A model generated the notes under the pieces. That model did not search any database. It saw nothing but the letters and a program-made list of their open reading frames with translations, and was not told the DNA's origin. A stretch of 64,000 nucleotides of DNA. Origin: Chaetoderma sp. LZ-2023a (taxonomy: Eukaryota; Mollusca; Caudofoveata; Chaetodermatida; Chaetodermatidae). Location: contig CM067363.1 of assembly GCA_034401795.1 (NCBI GenBank), forward strand, positions 26,086,688 through 26,150,687. Reading direction: 5' to 3'. Shown here one piece after another: positions 1 through 11,499 of this stretch (position 1 is its first letter; each line of letters opens with the position of its first letter). A program made the position numbers and the translations under genes.

Positions 1-123
1 GCTGTCCGTGATGGAAGTCAATGTCACAGGATGAAATGAACACAGCGAACGGAAATGACAACGCAGAGGTAACTGATAACCCAATATACAATGAAGCATC
101 CCTATAGCTGACACCGTGTATGC

Positions 124-625
124 CGCTAGAGATGGAATATGCCACCGATATGAACTTCTCAGACCCAGAGAAGAATAACGTTTATGAAAGGAATACATGT
201 GTACAACTGCAAAAGCTGGACAGCCCCAACTGCGGCACTAGACACACTTTAGGGCTGTACAGCATAGGTTTCAATGATGCCCTATGCAGGATGTGCGATA
301 CATTCACATGTGCCCGTAAATGTCACCAGGCAAAGCTGGGCCGTGTGTGGCTATATTATAAGGATGTCAGAGGAAGCACACCTGCAGAGAGATCCTTGGA
401 AGTCGCCCTACTGGTAGTCAGTAAATATAAAACAAGGAGAGGGCGCCATCGCATGAATCTGGTAAGCATACTGTGAGATGACCTCAATAAAATGGGCACC
501 CATGTCAAGAATGGACGTGATGAATCTAAAGATGTTGGTCGCAAACAAGGCACAAAGGCCAAAAGTGAAGACGAACTGATTGCGGCTGTCAAATGTTTCT
601 ACTACGAGGGCTGAACAATACTGTA
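124..625 (+). pseudogene. LINE-P 3' fragment (RT YADD box to C-terminus), internally deleted
   Basis: The fragment starts at CGCTAGAGATGG, which reads LEMEYATD; the parent LINE-P has YAD(D/G) here, the RT catalytic motif C. It then jumps to the C-terminal region seen complete at 28557-28976 on the minus strand (TAPTA..., AERSLEVALL, SKYKTRRGRHRMNL). Compared with DupB (16415-17240) about 250 bases between these parts are missing. A stop follows at 476, and the rest (KDVGRKQGTKAKSE) is still recognisable to about 600. It is a relic; the 118-residue open frame here is a by-product. Confidence 0.8.
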
Positions 626-1744
626 TGTATGCATAACTGACATTTCTATAAACGAATAATGGATGGATGGACCGATGCCTCGTGGCTGTTTAATGCCTAA
701 CCACTTACCTCTAAGACGCTTGAAAATGCCCTGTTTGCAGATCAAGAGGGTTGGTCATAGCTAGAAATTATAGAATGCTATCCCTCTATCACATATAATG
801 CAACAGTCGAAAGGAAAATGTGAACGATGGCAGTGCATCTGTTTCAATTAACACACGCCTCAACATCCATGTCAATGTCACACATTTTCAAAGATGTTCA
901 TGATTAATACTTAATGGCCGCCTGATGCACTGCTGTCACGTTTCGACTATCACCACCAAGCCAGCAATACTCGCGTGAACTTCACTCTCGACAGTTCTAA
1001 TCGTTAAAGCTGCATCTTGACGTTATTACTTCTTAACCCTTTGAACGCGAAAGGTCAAAATACAAATATCGTTCACGATTTATTAACTATTATCATGAAT
1101 ATTTTGAAACTTGAGTGGAGGCTGTGGCTGCCTATGGCAGCAACATGTTCCTGTCAACTCAATTTCGAAATCGTCAACATCTTGCATGCATAGCGACATT
1201 TGGTTTCTGGACATGCAGGGGGCAAAGGGTTAAATTATTGCCTATGCAGAAAACGGGATATATTTCACCATTCTAATTCAATCACTGTCATGCAATCTTG
1301 GCAGCCTAAGAACGTGTCTCTAAGGCGGTAGACACCCCTTGCTTGAATCCATGAGGGGATGTGTTATTATAAACGAGCATCGGCTGGATGTTTCCTTATT
1401 TTTCAACGTTTAACACTGATTTTGGATGGTTGAAGAGCTCTATGCGACTGCCATTTCAATCGGAGCATGTAAACGAGATATCAGCATTAAAAGCATACAT
1501 CTTGAATAGACCGTAATCTGTATCACATCATCAGCCATCATTTATATTCTGATAGCGATCAGAGTGGTAAACATCAGCGCGTGTCATGGTGCGAGTTCAA
1601 AATATTGGTTTATCACTGACATTTCACAATATGCATCTGTAGGTGCTCAGCTATCTTATGATTCTGGAATCTAATTATTTCAGCATACCATGTAAATATA
1701 TGCTTCTATGATTAGATTGAATTGATTATACATTATGATCGTAA
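626..1744. other. Non-coding duplicon spacer with a degenerate HP1 core
   Basis: No gene is visible. A palindromic HP1-type core lies at about 1090-1185 (GCTGCCTATGGCAGC loop, arms ending in TCGTCAACATC); the same core is present in DupC at 57915-58015. The rest matches 57100-58650 and 17580-18790. Confidence 0.7.
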
Positions 1745-2130
1745 GCACATGATTAGGGTTCAGGTTAGGTTTATATTTTATGGTTAGGGTCATAGCTATG
1801 GGTATGTGGTAATGGATAGGAGTGGAGTGATGGTTAGTTTAAGAGTTACGGCTCAGATTTATAGTTAGTGTTAGGCTTAGGGTTATGGTTAATGCTAGGG
1901 TAATAATTCTGTCGGCTAAGTTTACAGGTTGGGGATATGATTACGACTAATGTTATGGCTATGGGTTATGGGTGAATCGTTTTGAGTGAGAGGCCGTGGG
2001 TGTATGGGCAGGGTGGTTTAGCGGCTACTGTTAGCGTCAGGGATAGGGTTATATTTTGGTTACGTGCTAGCGTTGGGGTTAGTCGCATGTATAGCTTACA
2101 TGTTAGTGTAATGTTTATGTAAATATATAG
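1745..2130. repeat. Degenerate telomere-like (GTTAGG)n tract, copy A
   Basis: Many interrupted copies of TTAGGG, GGTTAGG and GTTATGG variants occur on the plus strand. The vertebrate/invertebrate telomere repeat is TTAGGG; here it is scrambled and internal. The same tract occupies the same place in DupB (19178-19550) and DupC (58655-59060), so it predates the duplications. Confidence 0.75.
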
Positions 2131-2861
2131 GAAAGGTGTCGTGCATGATCACGTGATTGTTTGCTCGAAGCGGTGTCTCATAAGAATGAGGCTGTCTATA
2201 CTGGACAGGCTACGTTAGCGGTAACAGTCAGCCTTCGGTACGGCCGTGTTGATTATAACCATCATCCAAGCACATTGGCCCAAGTCGTTCCAACAACAGG
2301 TCTCAGAAACGTTGATGGATGGCCAACACTCGAAAGGTCTCTAGCAAACGTCACTACGCGTAACCCTTTAACAGTTACAGACTCGAGCTTGTTTATAATA
2401 TATGGAATTTTCAGCTGATTCTTTTGAACCCAATCTGGATGGCATCTGTTGTTACACATGTCTGCTAGAGGTGCGTGCCAAACCTGGTTTCCACACAGGC
2501 AACATCTTTTCTGTATAGATATTTTGAAATTGAGACACTGGTATATTATACAGTAAAGGGCTAAGTACTGACTGTGGCGCGCACACTGTGGCATATACTA
2601 ACTAATTAGCCTCGGGACGAGCTCATGAGTAGATGCATATGTCAGAAAAAAGTGATCAGTCTGAATGTTTTGCAACCAAGATTTAAATCTCACATGACGA
2701 AAGTCAGAACATGTTCACCTCAACCACCACACCAACATGGACTAAATATAGCATAGCTGAACGCATGCAGTAGTTGTATTAACCGACTTTACACCAAACA
2801 TATTGTTGTGGCTGGTGTCTTATATGGAGAGCTATGAGTGCCATTATATGTGCAGGACAAT
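2131..2861. other. Duplicon spacer with an old hairpin remnant
   Basis: No gene is seen. At about 2425-2545 a diverged hairpin (AACCCAATCTGGATGG ... CAACATCTTTTCTG) matches 59360-59470 and the better-preserved palindrome at 19805-19905 in DupB, which still has the GCTACCTATGGCTGC loop typical of HP1. Confidence 0.6.
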
Positions 2862-3268
2862 GAACCTTTCCGGGTTTAGCTATGTCTCGCCCATCTCTAG
2901 CTAAGATCCATCTACACCTCGCTCGTGGTGGGACCGATTGATCTCTGAACTCCATGACTATCAATTTCCAAGAACCTACACAGGTAAGCTGTTGAATATT
3001 TTGAAACTAATCTGACTGGGCGCTGTTCCTCCCTATGGCAGAAACAGCACCCAGTCAAATTAGTTTCAAAATATTCAACATCATGTTTATTAAATAGCAA
3101 AGAATTACAAAGACATACAAGTCATACATCGTCTTAAACTCTTTGAGATTTGATGACGGTCTACATGGACCATTCGTGACGTAGTGATTGTGACGTCATC
3201 ATTCACGCGCTGAGCTGATTATGACGTCATACGAGGTCAGATGATGGATGGATACTCTGGAAAGGTGA
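2862..3268. mobile_element. HP1 hairpin MITE, full-length copy
   Basis: The ends are GAACCTTTCC and GGAAAGGTGA, an imperfect inverted repeat, flanked by AT on both sides (2860-2861 and 3269-3270). The centre (about 2985-3083) is a long palindrome: GTTGAATATTTTGAAACTAA, a CCTATGG loop, and the reverse complement. The right arm carries two TGACGTCA octamers (3191, 3222). DupC has the same insertion; DupB has an empty site (AAT at 20242-20244), which defines the ends. No protein is encoded, so it must have been moved by a transposase from elsewhere. Confidence 0.85.
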
Positions 3269-3535
3269 ATTAGTCAGTGCTCTGTTATCGGGGTCAAATT
3301 CCAAAGAATAGGTAGAATGTGAAATGAAGAAACAACCGATGAGTCAATGTATCTTAGACATAAGTGGAAATGTATGTCTTAGTTCAACCCACATGCATGA
3401 TTACAACGTGATTTCTATGACACTCACTGTAGGCATTCACGCATTCGATACGGTAGCGCACGAAACATAGAGGCAAGCACCTATTATGACCTGCATACGT
3501 CCGATATGTACGATACATAGCGTTACCCTATCACG

Positions 3536-3548
3536 CACGCACGCACGC

Positions 3549-3601
<53 letters not shown>

Positions 3602-3605
3602 CGGA

Positions 3606-3649
<44 letters not shown>

Positions 3650-3660
3650 CTCACTCACAC
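3536..3660. repeat. (CACG)n microsatellite, copy A
   Basis: Nearly pure ACGC/CACG tetranucleotides end in a few CACT units. It sits after the motif GATACATAGCGTTACCCT, as does the (CACA/CACG) array at 60445-60556 in DupC. Open frames of repeating THAR or RACV through it are artefacts. Confidence 0.95.
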
Positions 3661-4889
3661 ACTCACGCGTGTCCTGTTTCTCAACTGCCAGCAGTAATAA
3701 CAAGCATCAGCCAAAGAACTGTCCGTTCTACATCCATTGGCATGTGGCGTTATAATTCGATGATTGTTGTTTCCGGGCCGCTGTGTCTAACACCATTCAG
3801 CTGTACGTGCCGGTAGAGCGGGCCTTTGTTAAAACAAGCATGCCGATGCATGTTGTTGCCCTTTGTGACCGTAGCATCTTTCAGTATCATTGGTGTCAAA
3901 TCGAGTACGGCTTATATCCATCTCTATGGGGCCATCCAATCTGCCAATCTTGTAGCTGTCATCATAAATAGAAACGTCATTAATTAGCTGGCATCATAAT
4001 ACTAATAATGATCTCCGTCAAGAAAATCGAGAGATCCGTCAGTAAAATTAGCGAAATGTATGCCACTAATAATTGTATAGTTTAATATACATTCCGTTGA
4101 AAATGTTGCAACTAATTTGACTGGGAGCAGTTGCTGGGAGCTGTGGCCAACAATAATATCAGCTAAACTAGATAGCATTTACTGAAGTGAGTGTAAATCT
4201 GCGATACCTGGGCATAAAGAAATAGTATAAGGCCTCGTCTATAGCCATTGACCACATATGATGATGATCTAATACACGCTCTAGCTGCTGTCACAGCTCA
4301 AAGATCCATGCTTGTAATTCACATAGGTTTACACTAAAAGGTTTCCGTGACCCTGAGCATAAAATAATGTGTGTCTTCTAACATGATATTTGAAGTGAAC
4401 ACTGTTCGAATATTGGTCCCATAGGTGTACTATGGGGATATGTGGCACGCAAAAGCTGATTTTCTCAACTGTTGGTCGGATCAACTTTAAATTTAATACC
4501 AAATCAAGTCAATATGAGCCCTAGAGGTTCACCACATTTTAAGGCGATCGGAGAAGAAACTCATTTTGGCGGCCATTTTGAAAAGAAATTTGAAAAAAAT
4601 AGCCTAGCACCATGGCCCACGTAAGGAAAGCTTCTACCGGCTCAACGCCATAAGACAATAATCTTGCTTTGTCGGTGAGGCGTTCATGATTGGGCTTTTT
4701 GATGCAGAGTGGACTTTTGTGGTAGAAGATTTTGACCGAAGTTGCTGTAACGTTCTAGCCAGGTACTGATTTGTGTGCACTGGCGGTCACACAGTACGTT
4801 GCCTAGTCAAATTGTTTTCAAAATGTTCAACATAATGTTTGTTAACTCGTAAATTCCCCCAAGGCTGGGCGATAAGGGTAAAGGTCAAA
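3661..4889. other. Spacer: 3661-4160 shared with DupB, rest unique
   Basis: 3670-4150 aligns with 20670-21170 of DupB and includes one HP1 half-core (4095-4140). 4160-4889 has no counterpart that I found in the window. No gene is seen. Confidence 0.6.
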
Positions 4890-6300
4890 TTCGTGTACAT
4901 TTTCAAACCGGTTTGAACCGTATCTCGTTGTTATGGGGTGGATGTGGGTGTGGGGTGGGAGTGTGGGGTGTCAACGGGGAGTGCAACATGTTCTCGAGGT
5001 GTACATTGTAGAGATCCATATGTATTGGATGATGTCTGATGACGACACATGCCCCAAAGTGTGTCAAAGGAAAGCTGACAGTTGACAACACAGACACGGC
5101 CAGATGTAGAATTGCCAAATTCATTACAGCATGATAAGTCGTCGCCGTCTTTAATGACCAGTGGGTTACTCGTGTATGTATCCGTCTATCACATGGCGTC
5201 TTAATCAAATACGTCACGTGTAGGCTGACGTTATATTCAATGACAGCATGAATGTCGTAGCTAAGTTCGACGCGAACGACGGGCTAAACGTTACTGTACG
5301 AAATGTATGTAACAGAGCCAGCCATTCCAGTGGTCAATTTTCAAAAAATAGTTTTGACTATACCTGCAAATATACATTTATATTTTTTGTCAAAATTCTT
5401 TCATTAAGGTGTTACAACACCGCTATGGTAGTGCCGATCTGGCTTCAGAAGAAGACGTTCTGAAACAAAAACTGTGTAAATATTGCAATGCAAATAAATA
5501 ACGCATACACCAATTAGTGCACATATGGAGGCAGACAGCATTGGCCTTTGTCTGATTGGTTGAAGAATACAGCATGCAGCCGTAAGAGGTGGGAAGAATG
5601 TATCCCCAGTATTGACGTCTGCATTACTCTCTGTAATGGAATGATAATAAAGCGTAAACTACCATGCAGGGTATTTTGGTGGAATGATATATCACCTCTT
5701 TAGCTATTAGGAGGCGAGATTAGTTTTTCGTTAAATGCACAATTAAGTCAACTTTCCTTGTGAAAGACCATGCATCTGTATTCCTAGTCTGTCTGCGACA
5801 TTTTTCATCTACGGTCGGAAACATTTCATACCTCTGTCGCTTCACACGCGACAGCGTTTAACATGTATTGGCAAATACGGAAAGTGTAGAGAATGACGCA
5901 TGACGACCACCCCATTCCAGAACGTGATAGCAAAAATGAGTCTGCTACAGAAACGTTAGATCTCTGACATAATTTAGAGTGGGTTGCATCGTTATCCATC
6001 AGTTGAATCATGATAGTCATCAGCGCGACATCTATCAAACCATTGAGAGACGTTTTCAAAACCTGTACTCAAAGAGAGGTGTTCACATTATGCCCGTCTG
6101 TACTATCAGATAAATCAGGAATTTTCAAAATCCCGAAACGTATGCACGTAGTCACACCCACCGAATCATTCACTTATCCACGCACCCACCCACCAACCAC
6201 CAACCACATACCTAACAAATCACCGACAACCCACCAGCCCACGCACCCACCTCTCACCCACACCCCCATCCACTCGCCCGCCCAACAACTGACCCAGCCA
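4890..6300. repeat. DupA right part, shared with DupC only
   Basis: It aligns with about 61380-62752. It includes an HP1-arm-like stretch (5180-5260), an HP2 right arm (5310-5430; CAGCCATTCCAGTGG, then ACCTGCAAATA), and a CCAC-rich tail (6175-6300). Homology with DupC ends in the CCAC-rich tail. No gene is seen. Confidence 0.75.
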
Positions 6301-7440
6301 CCATCAATACGGATGTACATTATAGGTAGAGATGTTGGAGATGCCATGTGAAGGCATCTAGATTTCAAACATCGTTGGTATTCCATCTGGTGAGTTAGTT
6401 TACGCAGAGGCGTGGTGGGGCGGGCGTGGGCGTGGTGGGGCTGCTTGTACCTGGGTGATCGGTTCAAGGGTGACATTAACTTCCTAACCATCGACAAAAA
6501 TGATATGATTTGACAACTAACTACCGATCTATAATTATCTCTGAAAATGCAGAACAACCCGTTTGGCAGGATTTAAATTTCAAAATATTCGTGGAGGATG
6601 AGGTTGCTGTGGGGCTCCAATACCCCTTCTGATTTCGATAACAATGTGCCAACCTTTGGTTTAGCTGATGCATAGGGCCTACCAATCCCTTGATTCAGCC
6701 CTTTCTCTGCTGTATATCTTGAGCGAACCTTACTGTTTCGGATACAACATACGTACGCACGCACACATGTACGAACGCACGCATGTCATGTTCATAGTTG
6801 CCTTCGCCATCATCATCACAACTGCCAGTATTATCATTATTTTTGTCGCTGTAGTTGGTGCGGAGGTGTGGATAGTCGTTTTGGTATTTGGTCAAAGTGC
6901 CATTGTAATAAAATGCTATCAAATATAATAGATGATCTCTTATTACACGTCTTAGTATACGTCTAATGATATATGTGTTGCAGGGTTGGCCCCAAAGTTG
7001 AGTGGTTCCTTAACCCTCACTACATTGATGTCAAAATATGTAAATCTTCAAATTAAATCAAACGATGAACTGTGGTTAATGTTTCAACAGATTTGCCGGG
7101 AGATGGTGCTGTCGTAGACAGCAACATCTTCCAACAAAATTTCTGAAAAATCTACATTAGTTTCTTTGAAAGAATATTGATATCAGAGTGTTAATGGTTA
7201 ATTAAACTACCTGCCTTATTGAACCACTACCTCTGCCCCATAACGCAGGTTGTCACTCGAACAGGTATAATGTATTATAAAGCCGCTATTATAATTGTTT
7301 CTCTTTTCTTCGCAGGTAAGTGAAACACACTATTACATTAATGTCAGATTTAAGTTGATATGGCACTTTATGACCAGCACATTTTTGGTAAGTGAACACA
7401 CCAATTTCTTCCAGCGTTCTTATTAAAACAAAGTGAATAC
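6301..7440. other. Unassigned sequence
   Basis: No convincing gene or mobile element is seen. 7085-7145 is a short palindrome (GAGATGGTGCTGTC, GTA, GACAGCAACATCTTC) with HP1-like flanks, probably a diverged hairpin relative. Confidence 0.5.
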
Positions 7441-7458
7441 AACTTATTGGCACCTGCG

Positions 7459-7700
7459 TATCATCATCATCATCATCATCATCATCACAGCAGCAGCAGC
7501 AGCAGTAGCAGCAGCAACAGAAGCGGCACCATCAGTGCCACCACTACTACTACTACTACTACCACGAGCACAATTCCCACAATCAGAATCACACCCACAA
7601 GCACAAGCACACCCGCACCATCACCATCGTCATCATGGTCATCATCATCGTCATCATCACCATACTCAGCATCATCATCATCTTCAGCATCCCCACGATA
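7459..7700. repeat. Triplet island: CAT, then CAG, then ACT/CAC blocks
   Basis: The run begins (CAT)9-10, switches to (CAG)n, then (ACT)n, then mixed CAC/CAT/CGT. Long open frames on both strands are composed only of H, Q, S, T, I or A according to frame, and one of them runs straight into the HP1 element at 7769, so they are not exons. Confidence 0.9.
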
Positions 7701-7768
7701 CGGGCGCTGTAACCGGTGCCAACAAAGGCCACCATATTCAGTATCTTCATCACGCGCAGTATTATAAT

Positions 7769-8097
7769 GAACCTTTCCAAGTTTATCCATCAATCATATG
7801 CTGTCATGTGACGGCATAATCAACTAGCTGACGTGTAGGATTACTACGTCATAATTCGTCTTTAACGCTTAATAGCCCAACATGTTGTAGGAATTATATT
7901 TCTTTACCACTTAATAAATAGTCTGTTGCAGCAACAGCGCCCAGTCGAATTAGTTTCAAAATAGTCAACAGCATACCTGTGTAGTTTCCTGGACATTGAT
8001 AGTTGGTGAATTCAGAGATCGATCGGTCCCATCACTGACGAGTGTGGGCTGAGCCTATATGGAGATGGGCGGGGCATTGCTAAAACTGGAAAGGTCC
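7769..8097. mobile_element. HP1 hairpin MITE, reverse orientation, one core arm lost
   Basis: The ends are GAACCTTTCC and GGAAAGGTCC, flanked by AT (7767-7768; 8098-8099). It is reversed relative to 2862-3268: the CRE-bearing arm comes first, the CGCCCATCTCC-type arm last. The first half of the central palindrome is deleted, leaving GTTGCAGCAACAGCGCCCAG followed by one arm, which explains the shorter length. Confidence 0.8.
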
Positions 8098-8149
8098 ATT
8101 ATCGTTGTTAATTGTATCGTTACATTTTCATGCATTTCCAGCAACGTTA

Positions 8150-8315
8150 ATGGTGGTGTCGTCGTTATTATCATCAAAATCGTAATTTGCATTACAGTCG
8201 TCATCAATGTCAGTAGCATTGCTATCACCCCCACCGTCATCATCATCCTCATCATCATCATCCTCATCATCATCATCATTACTCTCTTCGTTGTCGTTGT
8301 TGTTCTTATTCTTGT
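8150..8315. repeat. Triplet-biased island (CAT/CCT/GTT)
   Basis: CATCATCATCCT-type repeats at 8236-8280 are flanked by other triplet-phased sequence (GTCGTCGTTATT, TTGTCGTTGTTGTT). It lies directly after an HP1 copy. No coding signal is seen. Confidence 0.8.
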
Positions 8316-9104
8316 AACATTCATACAACACGTATGTATATATTATAGAATTAATAGCACAGTATATATCGCATTGCTTATTGGGATAATGTTATCGCAT
8401 ATTGCATTGCCCACATATTTTGATATTGATGTTTTCTTTGAAGATCAATTAGTTTGTGTTCCCATATATGAATTGTACAGATCGAACAACTGCATACCTC
8501 CACTATGAGACGCAGTGCCCTGATCGCCGATGACGTTAATTCAGTAAACACACGACTACGCATGATTGAGTATTTAGACGGCATCGAACCGGTAACCAGT
8601 CTACATCAACGGCAAACTGTCACAAGATTCGTCAACACAATGTGTCGATTCGATTTTGAAGTAGCTCTAATCATACCATTATATTCCGATGGTGAAGGGA
8701 TTTCTTACGTGCAATAAAAACGCTATCTATTGTGATTGATGGAGTGAAACAGCGTACAGTTACCAGTTTTCGTAAAAAAAGCATCACCTAGAATAATATA
8801 TTTGATAACGTTAGTAAACTTGCGTTCGCAATCTTACACTGATGTATTCGATTGCCAATTATAAAGCATACACTGGATTGTGGTGATGTTCTAATATTCT
8901 CTTTTAAAATAGATCGTTTGAGAAAACACTGCAAGGAATCTCTAGGAGGTGCGACATGCTGAACTGCGTAAATACACATTTGAAGACAGCATGCTCAATC
9001 CATAGTATCCATATATATGGCTTAGTTGAAAAGAAACGGATATGTTAAGCTTCATTTTAACCATTTGAACACGGAATTCCCAGAATGGTAAATTCGAGAC
9101 AATC
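8316..9104. other. Unassigned sequence
   Basis: I see no gene, repeat family or RNA that I can support. Short open frames (for example 8505-8717) have no recognisable motif. Confidence 0.5.
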
Positions 9105-9215
9105 CTACAGGTAAGCTGTTGAACCTTTTGAAACTAATTTGACAGGAACCTCTTGCTGCCATAGTCAGCAATAGCTTCCAGTCAGATTAGTTTTAAAATA
9201 ATTAACCGGATAATA
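9105..9215. mobile_element. HP1 core fragment
   Basis: CTACAGGTAAGCTGTTGAA leads into GAAACTAATTTGACAGGAA, then a CAGCAAT-containing return arm ending TTAGTTTTAAAATAATTAAC. Only the central palindrome and short flanks remain; terminal repeats are not seen. Confidence 0.65.
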
Positions 9216-9474
9216 ATTAAATCGTAAAGGATGTTTATGTTGGCCTTTCCGGTTCAACGGGTTAACACTGTTGAAGATACGTTCAACATATGCTATCACA
9301 AACATGGATGGTTTCTGTTCAACGCCGATCTAGCAATACGCGGATACGATCTGCCAATCAAGTATAAGATGTCAAAATGTGACATGCATGCTGACGTCAC
9401 AATACAGAGTGACGTTTCCAGCTTCATCACGACCCTTGATATGTTCCTCAAGTGTAGGGATTGTCGGGCTTTAG

Positions 9475-9597
9475 TAAACATTATGTTGGATATTTTGAAA
9501 CTAATAGGCAGCAACAACATCCAGTCAAATTTGTTTCAATGTATTCAACGTTATAACTATATAGGCATAATGTTCAATATCTTGAAACTAATTTCGC
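9475..9597. mobile_element. Two broken HP1 core arms
   Basis: Two arm copies (GGATATTTTGAAACTAATAG and CAATATCTTGAAACTAATTT) surround a short reverse arm. The second runs directly into the LINE-P fragment at 9598 with no intervening sequence. Confidence 0.65.
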
Positions 9598-10285
9598 TAG
9601 AGAACAGATAGAGATGGAATATGCCGACGATGTGGACTGTATAGAGTTCGGAAAAGAAACCCCTTGACGAATTTCTCCCAATAACTGCAAGCAAACTAAA
9701 AATTGAAAATCTCTTTATGAACGAATCCAAAACAGAGTTCACCCAGATATACCTATCTACAAAGCATGAAACTAAAGAAAATGACGATCCAATTCGTGGT
9801 GGCGAACCATGGAGGAAAGGTACAATCCCGGGCTCACTGCCCTGCAGTACTGCTTACATTGCTGCACGCTGAATCATGGTGAACATAGCTGTCCCGTCCT
9901 TCTGGAAGCTATGGATTCGTAGATCAAAGATGCCCTTGGTAAAAAGACTATGTTTATACAATGCACCCTGCGTATCCTGGATGATGTATAACTCTAACAG
10001 CTGAGCAAATCCAAAGGCGGGTGTGTAGACAAACTTGACGCCTGCCACTGCAAAAACCTATGCACCATCACTGGACACCGATGGCCAGAGAGCGTAATTT
10101 CCAACGATGCACTATACAAGATGTGTAATAAGCCGCAGCTGTCGGTAAAAATCGCCCAGCAAAGATGGTCCATGTGTGGCCATGTGCTAAGGATGCAGGA
10201 AGATACACCAGCACACAGATCCTTGGAATTCGCCCTACTCGGAGCCAGCAAATAGAGAGCCAGGAGAGGACACGATGTAAAGCGA
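9598..10285 (+). pseudogene. LINE-P 3' fragment with intact YADD box
   Basis: It begins CGCTAGAG and quickly reads MEYADDVDCIEF, the RT motif C with both aspartates. A stop occurs a few codons later (after RKRNP), but conserved blocks follow: LKIENLFMNESKTEFTQIYL, GGEPWRKGTIPGSLPCSTA, FWKLWIRRSKMPLVKRLCLY, then in other frames GRYTSTQ/PANREPG of the C-terminus. Several frameshifts and stops show it is dead. It contains more of the post-YADD region than the DupA copy. Confidence 0.8.
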
Positions 10286-10499
10286 AGAAAGTGTTCTTCT
10301 ATTGTGTTACAACCCCATGCCTTTTCTCAAAGCTGATGATTGTGGCATTCCACTAGGATGACTGTGCTACTTTGATTATTTCCCAATGCGGAAGCATAGC
10401 ATACATGGGGGAACAGAGGGAAGTACTCTGACTCTTTTGAACGAAAATATTGATGTCAGTGTATCGAGTAACGGGTGCTGTATGCACACAAACCCAATA

Positions 10500-10860
10500 G
10501 AGGAATCAAGTGTATCGATCCATCATATAACGTCATAACCAGCAACAGCACATGTAGACTGACGTTATGCTCAATTACGTCTTGAATGGGTGGGGGGAGG
10601 GGATTTAGTTCGCCATACACGCTTAATAGCCCGTGTCCGAATTTCATGTCTTTACTATTTAACAAGCACTCTTTTGAATATATTGAATCCAATTTAACCG
10701 GGTGCTGATGCTGCCATAGGCAACAACAGCACACAATAAAATTATCATCACAATTGGCAAATGCTTACCTGCATAGTTTTTTCTATAAATTCAGATTCAG
10801 GGAGTTCAATCGATCCCAACATGGACAAAGCGTGGGCGGAGCTTAAGCTAGAGTTCCGTA
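10500..10860. mobile_element. HP1 hairpin MITE, degraded
   Basis: The arms are recognisable: ATCCATCATATAACGTCATA ... CGCTTAATAGCCCGTGTC ... CTATTTAACAAGCA, a core with GCTGCCATAGGC loop, then CTTACCTGCATAGTTTT ... GTGGGCGGAGCTTA. A GGGTGGGGGGAGGGG tract has been inserted at about 10588-10602. Terminal CCTTTCC repeats are not preserved. Confidence 0.7.
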
Positions 10861-11199
10861 CATCATAGATTAAAAATGGATTCACCAATTCCTCTCAAGC
10901 ATTTGAATGAGCGATGCTAGTATATCGAGTAAGAAATAATTGGTGAACACAAATATATTTGATGAACCAAATGCAGGGAAGAGGGTTAATTAAAAAATCA
11001 AAAGAAGACTAAATCGTCAACTCAACTGATAGAAAGAATGAAGAGAATGGGCGCACGGATTAACCCACCGAGCCAATGGGAAATGGAATATATATTAGGG
11101 ATTGGGTTGGTATCAGTAAAAAAAGCATTGCAGTCAGTCATCATCAAGTGATACTATCAATATTTACAGACCTTATACAATAGGGTATTAATATATAAG
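10861..11199. other. Unassigned A/T-rich sequence
   Basis: No gene or defined repeat is seen. It contains a short stretch (AATTCCTCTCAAGCATTTGA at 10889) similar to sequences following HP1 at 27870 and 45275. Confidence 0.4.
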
Positions 11200-11300
11200 A
11201 CATGTGTTTACTATTTTGGAACTAATATGACTGAAAGATGTTGCTGACTTAGGAAGCAACAGCTTTCAGTCAAATTAGTTTCAAAATATTCAACAATGTA
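11200..11300. mobile_element. HP1 core hairpin
   Basis: TTTTGGAACTAATATGACTG ... GTTGCTGACTTAGGAAGCAAC ... CAAATTAGTTTCAAAATATT forms an almost complete stem-loop. Outer arms are absent. Confidence 0.7.
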
Positions 11301-11499
11301 AACTGGACTTTTTGCTTTTCAATTGTAATGCTGGAATTAGTCAGGATTCACACAATCAAGAAAATTAAATTAATTTTCAATCATTAGCCAGTGATTTAGC
11401 CAATTCCGTTTTTCATTAACATATTTTAATTTTACTAGCATTTGAGTAATTGGTTAGTGGGTAGATCGGCCCCTGGTAATTACGCTGTATGTGTTATGG

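Larger units (their letters stand above)
1..6300. repeat. Duplicon copy DupA (left end outside window)
   Basis: This block is collinear with 56218-62752 (DupC) and, for its first 4150 bases, with DupB from about 16290 to 21170. Order is conserved: LINE-P 3' fragment, spacer, telomere-like tract, HP1, microsatellite, spacer, CCAC-rich tail. A hand alignment of 2635-2724 with 59565-59654 gives 84 of 90 matching bases without gaps; the same stretch in DupB is visibly more diverged. The block is a segmental duplication and carries no intact gene that I can see. Confidence 0.85.

Noticed and set aside
1745-2130. True chromosome end
   Set aside because: The repeats are degenerate, occur three times internally, and are flanked on both sides by duplicon sequence.
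2978-2990. ACAGGTAAGC in HP1 as a splice donor of a host gene
   Set aside because: The motif matches a donor consensus and recurs in most HP1 copies, but no exon frame adjoins any copy; it is simply conserved HP1 sequence.
7433-7819. His/Gln-rich open frame that looks like a low-complexity transcription-factor exon
   Set aside because: Its C-terminal part (NEPFQVYPSI) is translated HP1 terminal sequence, so the frame is a chance read through a triplet repeat and a MITE.
8059-8508. 149-residue hydrophobic open frame, possible membrane protein
   Set aside because: It starts inside an HP1 arm and its hydrophobic run is the translated CAT/GTT triplet island.
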